NCBI GenBank assembly: GCA_020055645.1
Contig: CM034546.1
Span: 34,348,001 to 34,412,000 of the forward strand
From: Tomocerus qinae
Lineage: Eukaryota; Arthropoda; Collembola; Entomobryomorpha; Tomoceridae
Reading direction: 5' to 3'
DNA length: 64,000 nt
Part shown: positions 56,182-64,000 of the stretch, one piece after another
Numbering within the stretch: the first letter of the stretch is position 1
Layout of the letters: each line of letters opens with the position of its first letter
Notes under the pieces: generated by a model
What the model saw: the letters and a program-made list of their open reading frames with translations, nothing else
Told to the model about the DNA's origin: nothing
Database searches by the model: none
Translations under genes and position numbers: made by a program

Positions 56182-57623
56182 ATGAAGTTATCACAAAGGT
56201 TGAGAAAGCTATTTAAATTTACAAGCGTTGAATTAGAAATATATGTTTTAATTTCCCTTAAAATTCTTCGTAGATGCATTGCAATTGGAAATTTTGTCGG
56301 ATCTTTACCATTTCACTTTAATAATAATGGGAAACTTGTGCAATCGAAATCTAAGTATGCAAAGGCAAAGCTATATTTGTTCATACTTTGCTCCCATTTT
56401 TATTCATTTTACCTTTCAGCAAGAACTTGTTATGAATTTCATCAAAATCCAGATTCCTTTCGTGTTTACATCTGTTTGTTCACACTATCGGCATTTATAT
56501 TAGGTATATCAATGATACCTGTTTTTGTAATCAACAAAGATGTAATAAAATTCATCAATTCTTCACTGGCGCTTCATCAACATTATAGAGGTAAGTTTAT
56601 TTATTTATTTTCATACAAACACAATATTATGAAACGTCAAAATCAAAAAAATGAATAAGTGCAATTTTTTAATCAAATTTCAAATTAATGCTCATACAAA
56701 AAAATAATAATTTTGTTTTGTGCTTTTAGACTACTCAGAACAGCCAGGTCATAAATTGAAAACGGAGCACAATTTGATAATTAACTTCGTGTGCTTATAT
56801 CAGCTGATAATATGGCCAATGATTATGGTCTTAGCTGAAGTATTGAAATCAAAATCACCCATTTTTATTACTTCACTAGTACAAGGATCAAACTGGTTTG
56901 ATATCACTTCACGTCTATGTCTTTATCTTATTTCCGGTTGGGTAACTTATGCACAATTTGCTCTGATTACCTCCTTTATTTTCACAACATGTGTTTTTAT
57001 TACAATCTACAGATTAATATGTAATGGAATACGGTAAGTTTCATAAGACATAATAAATGCAATATATTTAAAGCGGGTAAATAAATTAATGTAACCATTT
57101 GACATAATTTTTTTACTAATTTAAAAATAGATTTGGAACAAAAAAATGTGCTAAAGAGAATATCCATTTGGAAAACGCAGAATTAAAATACTACAGAGCA
57201 TTAAAAATTTTAACGAGAGAAGGAAATGACATTTTTTCATTCCCTCTCATGATTATCCAGTTTTTTGTAAAACGCGCAACCTATCTTGGTTTATATTTAT
57301 GTATTCGTAAACATTCCAAATTAGATTATGAGACAATTCTTGTAGTAGGCATACTTTCTGTAACATATATTTGTTCATGGATTTATGCATTATATTCCAT
57401 GTCCTCAGTATATCATGATTCCAAGCGGTGCATAAAATGTTTCAACCCAGTCTACCGCCACTCTAAACGGGATAAGGCATTTAAATACAGAGAACAATTA
57501 TACAAATCTTGTCAACCAAATGTAGTACTCATAGGTCATTTATACTTCACAAAACGAAAGTCTATCATAAAATACCTTTACTCCTTAAGCAGGGGCGTTG
57601 TCAAATTACTTCAGACATTTTAA
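56182..57623 (+). CDS. Gustatory-receptor-type chemoreceptor C, three exons
   Basis: Exons 56182-56590, 56730-57033 and 57131-57623 join in frame (introns of 139 and 97 bp, GT-AG) to give 401 residues. Start MKLSQRLRKLFKF is followed by a probable first helix. Hydrophobic segments include LYLFILCSHFYSFYLSA, YICLFTLSAFILGISMIPVF, NFVCLYQLIIWPMIMVLAEV, ALITSFIFTTCVFITI, FPLMIIQFFV and ILVVGILSVTYICSWIYALY. The C-terminus, SCQPNVVLIGHLYFTKRKSI, has the same layout as receptors A and B (SCRPLMYNVGPFFNIKRS), placing it in the same family but far diverged. It shares transcription direction with A and B. The ligand cannot be inferred. Confidence 0.75.
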
Positions 57624-57785
57624 TTTACAATGTTCATCGAAAAAAGTAACTTGGAATTTGTACTGGCATTATGAATTTCTGTAAAATAAACAATGTCTTA
57701 AAAAATTGATTGCTTTGTTGTTATTTAAATGGAATTCCTTCAATCCGTCATAATAAACTAACCACCATCTAGTTTATTGGTATCC

Positions 57786-58142
57786 GGATAACTTGTATAA
57801 ATCATTTCGTATATGAGGGTAGTGACAACTTGTATATGCAAAAGGATATCCCGTATATGGATAGTGACAACTTGTATACGCAAAGGGATGTCCTGTATAT
57901 GCTCTTTAAGCATAAATTATTGACATGAAGTAAAGATTAATACAAATGCGAACGCATGACTATCCATATAAGGGATAGTAATGCATTAATAATCATTTTT
58001 ATAATCATAATAATCCATGCTAAGAGCATATACAGGATATCCATTTGAGTATACAAGTTGTCACTATCCATATACGGGATATCCTTTTGCATATACAAGT
58101 TGTCACTACCCTCATATACGAAATAATTTATACAAGTTATCC
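57786..58142. mobile_element. Foldback MITE, arms of about 140 bp
   Basis: GGATAACTTGTATAAATCAT on the left is mirrored by the complement of GGATAACTTGTATAAATTAT on the right. Within each arm TAGTGACAACTTGTATA followed by an AAAGGATATCC-like block occurs twice, so each arm is also an internal tandem duplication. Non-coding; superfamily unknown. Confidence 0.8.
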
Positions 58143-58149
58143 GTGATCC

Positions 58150-59780
58150 AGTTTATTATGTAAGTGTAAGTAATATTGTATTTGCTAAATAATAGTATAA
58201 TGTTCTGCTATGCAATTCGTTCTACTACACATGCATTTAGGACCGACATAAAAAAGGTGGACAAAAATTACAACAGGCATATTGCCTTTGCATAATTCAT
58301 GAAGATTTTGTAACTTTGAAGTAAAGTTATCTTATAATGGTCAGAACCAACAATATTTTATATGCCAACTAAGCAACTGATAATGCATGGTGTATAATGT
58401 CGGTGTCGGTGTAAGAAATAATTATACCTGGTATTCAGTAGATATAATGAATGGTCTACGAAATAAAATGACAGGGTAATAAATTATCATTTAAGCTATC
58501 TATGTTGTTGTAATATTAGTAGGAGTAAATATCTAGAAAATAATAAGCACTGTGAATAAAAGGATATTGCTTTTCACGGAATTCTTGTAACTACCTAGAA
58601 AAACATTTACATTGATTACAAGTGAATGACACAAAAACCGGGATTCTTTATCTGCAAACTGTCATGAATAAATAAAAATTTTATCTCACAATAAGTTTAC
58701 CTATCAAAATGAAAATAGGCCGAAGTTTTTAAGTGACTACTAAGTACAAAAATCATTACAAGCGAAACCATTTATTAGTATTTGTTGATTGTTGACACAG
58801 CATATAAAGACCTAGTCTATAAGAATCAACTAAATTATGGAACTTTATTTTCATTTACCACATTTTAATTTTGAAGCAGGTATTTCAGTTTTGCATAAAC
58901 TTTTGCAGAAATCAATCCATCCAATCAATTATCATTGACGCCAGAGGACGTAGGGTGGACGAAATAAAATTGTTAGTTAAACGAGAAGTTGATTTTACCA
59001 GTAAGGTTGAACTTGACTTGGTTTAATAATGGTTTGAAATTTTCTGCTTCGCTAATCTCTCATTTTATTGTTTAATATTTTAACTTTATTTCACAGATAC
59101 AAAGTGGAAAATATGTTGCCGCCGAAATCTAATTGAGAAAGTAGACTACAATGGAGCGCTACCTTACTTAGTACACGAAAAATATTATTTAATTAAATAA
59201 GTGGATCATGCGATTACTTTAATGTTTTACAACTATTTAATTCTACATACTTAACAGAAAATGTAAATGTTCCTTTCTGGAAAGTAATTCAAGCTTTTAT
59301 TGGGATTGAGAACTAATTGGTATAACTATCTACTTCCACTAAGTTAAGTTGTACGATAAATGGATTCTAATGACAAAATATTATTTATACATTATTTTGC
59401 GACTCATTCTTAGAATATCCATCCTTAAAAACCTTTTAATAATATCTTTCGGTTATTATATTATATTCTACATTCTTAAACTAACATAATAGATATAAAA
59501 TTATGTTTGACATTAATTAAATTATTTACTTAATTACTTAATTATTTACTCCCCACTCACTAATATTACTCAAAAATAAGATTATTCAATGTCATATACA
59601 AAATACCTATACAAATTCAGCCATTTAAAAATTAAAGCAATTCAAAAAATTTATATCGTTTGAAGTTCATGCATGTTTCATAAACAGCTGCAATTTAATT
59701 TAGTTCGTTTGACCTGCCTGCTTCCCCATGTTGGCGAAAAGAATCAGTGTATGCAAATAGTAAATTAAAAAACCCTTCGT
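58150..59780. other. Intergenic region, no gene assigned
   Basis: A short frame near 58932-59025 (IIIDARGRRVDEIKLLVKRE) is more charged than its surroundings and lies near a CACAG acceptor-like site at about 59097, but no family or exon chain could be supported. Confidence 0.35.
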
Positions 59781-59781
59781 T

Positions 59782-61905
59782 TCAGAAAAAAGCAATTCGT
59801 CGGACATTTTCCATAGAGATCCTTAATTTTTGTTTTCTGCAGATTTCTACAAGAAATATTACAAAGCATGAAACAAGGGCATATCCATAATATTCAAAAA
59901 TCATAATAAGATTCGACTCCAGTCCCAAAATTTTGGGTAGTTTGCTTTGATAATTGTAAATAGAAGATATTTTCTTAACTCCCAATTCCCCAATAAGTTC
60001 ATACAGACCGATTTTGTTCATAGATTCATAAATTCCTGATTCAATAAATCTCTTAAAACCATAATTAAAGTTTTCCATGAAACAACCTTGAAACAAAATG
60101 GAGTAGGTCGTCGTTTCCATTTTATCATTTTCGATTTTATGACATTCAATAGGTTGAAATAGTGGGAGGGAAATTAGTGGAAAATATTTTTTTTCCACGT
60201 CTATGTAAAGATTATTCCTTCCATCAATCATTGAATAGGCTGCAGGGACATAACGTTCCAAACCTTCAGATATAAAAGGATGTATAATATGCACGGTGAA
60301 AATATCTTTCCAAATGTGCACGAAATTATCAGAAGTTTTTAGAAACGCTTCGAAATAAAAATCCTCATTTTCTGTAACCCAAAATGGAAAAACGTCATAA
60401 GCTCTGAGTCGTGGGACATAAATGTAAGAAAGTTTTTCATAAGATTTTTGAATGTCAATATCTTTTGAAAAGTTAACTCTTTTGAGCGTGTCAATTAAAT
60501 TTTGTTCAGAAAGCTTTTGATTCTTAAAATAGTTGGCCATAGTTTGATGTTCTGCAACGTATGAACTTCCACTCTTTCCTTTGACATCTTCTACGATGTA
60601 TTTAAACCCTTTGTCAATAACTTCTTGAAAAGTCAAAACTGGTTCTTTTTCGTAGACTGTGAGATTGCTTGTCATTCTTGATTCGTATACCCATCCTAAA
60701 AAGAGGGATACCATTGCAAATAAAAGAATGATGGATTTGGCCACAGGAGCATGATCTTGACGAAGCAACAAAGATAATCCATCGTAAAAGGAGGAAAGTC
60801 TCAGTCCTTTGATTTTGATAAAATCGTATAATATTATGTAGAATGATATCGAAAAGTAAAGGATGAACAGCAATATCCACGTAGTCGAGTCAAAAGTGTC
60901 TCGTGTAGCCCAATTCAAGGAATATTTTTGTTTATCAGGGAATTCTTGCACTAAGCAATATGCAAAAACAAAGTCAGTTTCGTAAATAGGCGATAAAGTC
61001 ATCAAATTTTCTTCCAGGGAGATGTTATAGAAAAAATGACTTGGCCTATCAAAATGAATAGTTCCACAAGGTATAAGTTCGTCTACTCCATTTTCATTAA
61101 TTTCAATTTCATCTTTTTCAGTTACAAATCTCTGAGTGAAATTGTACAATTTTGCCAACTGACCAATCAGAATTGTCGATCCAGTCATTGAAGTCATTTG
61201 TATATCGTAATGTTTGTAGTAGGCGTTTATTGCATCGAAATATGAAGCAGGTGGATCTTGTCTGTATTTGGAAGGCCAAGACAAAACACGAATAAATATT
61301 TCTTTTCCATCTAAGGCCATAATTATCTCTTTTCCGTACAATCTTTCCAGACGAAGTGGAAAATCTCTGGAGGAATGAATCTCTGAATAGGTATTTCCAA
61401 ACATAAGGCTAGTGGACATCAAATTATTCTCGGGTATCCTGCTGAGATAAAAATGTGAGTTGAATTTGCTGATCGCATTTAGGAATAGAAGAGTTGGTAC
61501 ATTTTCTTCCAGGTTTCCAGAAATTATCCAAAATACACTTTGTGAACGAAGAGACGATCCTTTTAAAGTTCCAAGAATGTCTCCATATGACAGAGGCATA
61601 AAAATAATATTTAAATCACAAACCTCTTTTGTCAATAAAATTTCTTTGATTTTGACACCACTCACATTCCAATATTTTTCGTGTTGTTTCTCCTGAACTG
61701 TCCAAGACTGAGCATGTTGGGTTTGCAATATGAAGCTGTCGATATTCTGCTTGATTGATCCAGAAAAGTGTGTCAAATGGAAAACGCAATCTTGGTATAA
61801 TGTAAGATCAACTGGGAATTCTAGTTGCCTGCTATGGGCAATATTTAAGAAATATTGACACAAAATCAAAAGTTTTTCACAGTTCCACATTTTAGTTAAG
61901 TTCAA
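59782..61905 (-). CDS. Ionotropic receptor (IR-type, iGluR-derived), intronless
   Basis: A 707-residue uninterrupted frame. The N-terminus (MWNCEKLLILCQYFLNIAHS from residue 6) looks like a signal peptide and the first ~300 residues are an extracellular region. A membrane module follows: M1 TTWILLFILYFSISFYIILY, a short pore-like segment (GLSLLLRQDHAP), and M3 SIILLFAMVSLFLGWVYESR with MTSNLTVYEKEPVLTFQEVI leading into the second ligand lobe. The last helix (YYGYALVSCFVIFLVEI) is close to the C-terminus. This order is that of divergent arthropod IRs, which lack the full iGluR amino-terminal domain. No canonical glutamate-binding Arg is obvious, as in most divergent IRs. A hAT-type MITE sits about 100 bp upstream of the start codon. 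Confidence 0.8.
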   Translation of the reverse strand: MNLTKMWNCEKLLILCQYFLNIAHSRQLEFPVDLTLYQDCVFHLTHFSGSIKQNIDSFILQTQHAQSWTVQEKQHEKYWNVSGVKIKEILLTKEVCDLNIIFMPLSYGDILGTLKGSSLRSQSVFWIISGNLEENVPTLLFLNAISKFNSHFYLSRIPENNLMSTSLMFGNTYSEIHSSRDFPLRLERLYGKEIIMALDGKEIFIRVLSWPSKYRQDPPASYFDAINAYYKHYDIQMTSMTGSTILIGQLAKLYNFTQRFVTEKDEIEINENGVDELIPCGTIHFDRPSHFFYNISLEENLMTLSPIYETDFVFAYCLVQEFPDKQKYSLNWATRDTFDSTTWILLFILYFSISFYIILYDFIKIKGLRLSSFYDGLSLLLRQDHAPVAKSIILLFAMVSLFLGWVYESRMTSNLTVYEKEPVLTFQEVIDKGFKYIVEDVKGKSGSSYVAEHQTMANYFKNQKLSEQNLIDTLKRVNFSKDIDIQKSYEKLSYIYVPRLRAYDVFPFWVTENEDFYFEAFLKTSDNFVHIWKDIFTVHIIHPFISEGLERYVPAAYSMIDGRNNLYIDVEKKYFPLISLPLFQPIECHKIENDKMETTTYSILFQGCFMENFNYGFKRFIESGIYESMNKIGLYELIGELGVKKISSIYNYQSKLPKILGLESNLIMIFEYYGYALVSCFVIFLVEICRKQKLRISMENVRRIAFF

Positions 61906-62001
61906 TTAGTAAAAAAATCGAAATACTAACGTCTTACTCTTTGACAGTCATATCACAAATAAATCCATACCTTAAGGAAAACAAATTGATATTTCCTATA
62001 C

Positions 62002-62179
62002 CAGGCACGTATCTAGAAATTTGGTCAAGGGGGGGCGGAACCAAAAATAATTTCAAAAATAAGACACATTCGCGCGAAGCGCGAAAAATTTTTCCAATTT
62101 TTGGAAAAAATCCTCTCTTTTTCTCAGATTTAGGGGGGGGGGGCGCTGCCCCCCCCGCCCCCTACTGGATACGTTCTTG
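62002..62179 (+). mobile_element. hAT-type MITE copy C, upstream of the ionotropic receptor
   Basis: Ends CAGGCACGTATCTAG and CTGGATACGTTCTTG; interior CGCGCGAAGCGCG and TTTTTCTCAGATTTAGGGGG as in copy A. The right flank is TTTCCTAC; the left flank TTTCCTATAC equals it with TA inserted, so an 8-bp target duplication is likely. Its position puts it in the receptor's promoter region. Confidence 0.85.
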
Positions 62180-62239
62180 TTTCCTACAACTCTTAGATTG
62201 CTATAATATAAAGAACACTTTAATTATATGGTAAGTACA

Positions 62240-62820
62240 CTTACGTAATTAGATATGACCTACTCAAGCTTTTTAATTCCATAACGTTTTCTCTAATTAT
62301 AAGTATACGAATAAACTTAATGGAAGGAGTAATGAATTATTCATGAACAATGAACAGTCCACTCAACTTGGAAAACACGCTTTTACTTACAATTTACAAG
62401 GAATAAATCAGTTTAAAATCTCACATCGGCACTTTTGTAAATTGTTTAAACATTTTGTAATCAAATATGGTAATTATAGTGCTGCTGCTACATGAACAAA
62501 GTGACAACTGCAAAATAAGAATAAGTCAGGACATAAGAACCCTATTTTATGCTTAATTTATATTAAACCGAAAATTTCTTTAATATGTGGTAAACTGTAC
62601 AAAAGCGTTCAAATCTAACACATCGCATTATTCGAATTAAGACATGTCAACCAGCTATAATGGAATTCTTAATACTGGTGATTTTCTTATCGGGTATGCT
62701 TATGCTGAGAATCGGGGTACAGTCAATCTTAAAAAGGCCTCCTGTTTGTGTGTATAAATTTTGCCATCTAGCAATGCTAAAGCATTCCAGATTCGTACAA
62801 TTATGTGCCCCGGTGCTGAA
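62240..62820. other. Intergenic, nothing recognised
   Basis: AT-rich; a short hydrophobic frame at 62660 has no family resemblance and runs into the MITE copy D. Confidence 0.4.
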
Positions 62821-62961
62821 CAAGCACGTATCCAGGGGGGCGCAGCACCCCCACCCCTGAATCTGAGAAAAAGAGAGGATTTTTCCAAAAACGGCCAAAA
62901 ATTGCAAAATTTTTCGCGCTTCGCGTGAATATGTTTTAACATTATCTTTTGTTGCGCCCCT
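62821..62961 (-). mobile_element. hAT-type MITE copy D, truncated
   Basis: Starts CAAGCACGTATCCAG and contains CTGAGAAAAAGAGAGGATTT and TTCGCGCTTCGCGTGAA like copy B, but after GTTGCGCCCC the terminal repeat is missing. Either it was cut by deletion or its end decayed. Confidence 0.8.
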
Positions 62962-64000
62962 TTATGTTGACATTGAACATTTTTTATCAGCAACAATTAT
63001 TTATAAAATGAATTAGTTAAGGATAGAAATAGTGTTAGTTAATAACATTAATCCGAAACCAACCAGTAAGTGGTATTTATAAGAAAATTTTAAATTTTTC
63101 TTGTATGGGAAAATCGTATGGATTACGAACTACCTGAATATAAAGAGAAAAAGAATAATTATTAATTATACAATTACTTTTTTTCTTTTTTAAAAGGATA
63201 TTTGTGAAATGTTGGCGTCTAAAATATTTAATTTAAGTAGTAAATTAGAGGCTTAATAAGTTTTTCATTATTATTCATCCATTAAATAAAATTTTCGGGT
63301 CTAATTTCACTAACTGAAGAGAGGAACCGAATTCTATCAGCAGCCAAGAAAACCTTGCATAAATTCGCAGTTTTATTCGTTGGATTGCAGCCTTACACAT
63401 TTGGCGGTATGCTTGATTTTAGGTGGTGAATCTTTGTGTTACTGGCAAAGCAGATGTGCAGTTTGTATTGTACAGTCAGTGCAGTGTGCAGTCAGTGCAA
63501 TGAGTTTTCAGTTCAGTTGATTGAAGTGACTGGACTGGAGAGGTTGAAGTGAAAATTATTTTTCCTTTTGGACCCGTCGTCATCCATCGTGATTCAATTC
63601 AATTGCTTCTCGTCACAATTTCGTCATTTGGTCATAACATAAACCATAAGTAGTTAAAATTCTAAATTTAAGTTAGACATCATTTCACTATTTACAAGTA
63701 ATTATTTTTGATTTTGTTGCAAATTGAAAAATCCCTCGGACATTTGAGCATCAAGGTTTGTGGTTTATTTTTTATCTTATTTATTAGTTAGAAATTAGAA
63801 TTTTATACAAGCAAGTGACAGGTGACTGACTTACTGACTGACAAAGAGTCCATTTGCTTATTGTTAATATTCTATATTTGTTAACGTTGAGCTGTGTTGG
63901 CTATAGTGATGATGCCACGATTATTCGATACCATCCGAGATTTTGAGTATTCGACATCGAATAGACTGTATTTAATACTAATATCCGATTTTATGTCCGC
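62962..64000 (+). other. Intergenic; possible upstream region of a next gene
   Basis: A less AT-rich stretch at about 63440-63660 (CAGTCAGTGCAGTGTGCAG, GGACCCGTCGTCATCC) ends at CATCAAG|GTTTGTGG near 63754, a possible splice donor of a non-coding first exon. This is a weak guess; no coding sequence is visible to the window end. Confidence 0.25.

Overview
The window is animal nuclear DNA, most likely from an arthropod. The genes are split by short GT-AG introns, the intergenic DNA is AT-rich, there is a 100-base assembly gap at 6643-6742, and the gene families are insect- or springtail-type: gustatory receptors, ionotropic receptors, a GluCl-like anion channel and an F-box/LRR protein. A springtail (Collembola) is my best guess, from the style of the F-box and chemoreceptor proteins. 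That is inference; no species can be read from the sequence.

Host genes in order: a small four-exon EF-hand-like gene (8112-8685, +) converges on a secreted glycine-rich peptide gene (9018-9396, -). Next comes bifunctional coenzyme A synthase (12298-14928, -, four coding exons plus a probable 5'UTR intron). A decayed ionotropic receptor follows (17741-18581). A GluCl-like channel (23273-24563, +) has its last membrane helix displaced by a one-base frameshift in a T run. A four-exon F-box/LRR gene (26052-28820, -) can be assembled from the sequence. A chemoreceptor block fills 47-62 kb: two tandemly duplicated gustatory receptors, of which the second is broken by a 7-bp duplication, then a third intron-containing receptor, then an intronless ionotropic receptor.

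The rest is dominated by mobile and repetitive DNA. 1-6.6 kb holds three minisatellite-like arrays and palindromic elements. 20.3-22.7 kb is a tandem array split by two nested insertions whose target-site duplications can be read. 28.5-34.2 kb is a dense set of inverted-repeat elements: hAT-type MITEs with 8-bp target duplications, a TTAA-flanked foldback, a mariner relic rebuilt as a palindrome around a 23-bp minisatellite, and a Mutator-like element with a 9-bp target duplication. 35.6-40.3 kb encodes one long, apparently intact Helitron Rep-helicase, with nine 27-bp iterons just upstream of its start codon. 40.7-47.1 kb is again repeats and foldbacks.

Functionally the host genes do not form a single pathway. 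CoA synthase, the EF-hand-like protein and the F-box protein look like general cellular genes. The receptors and the channel belong to chemosensory and neural families, and the 47-57.6 kb part is a local expansion of one of them. The likeliest novelty lies in the mobile elements: a small hAT MITE family with five copies here, two Mutator-like elements whose termini are built of reiterated short motifs, and the Helitron with its upstream iterons.
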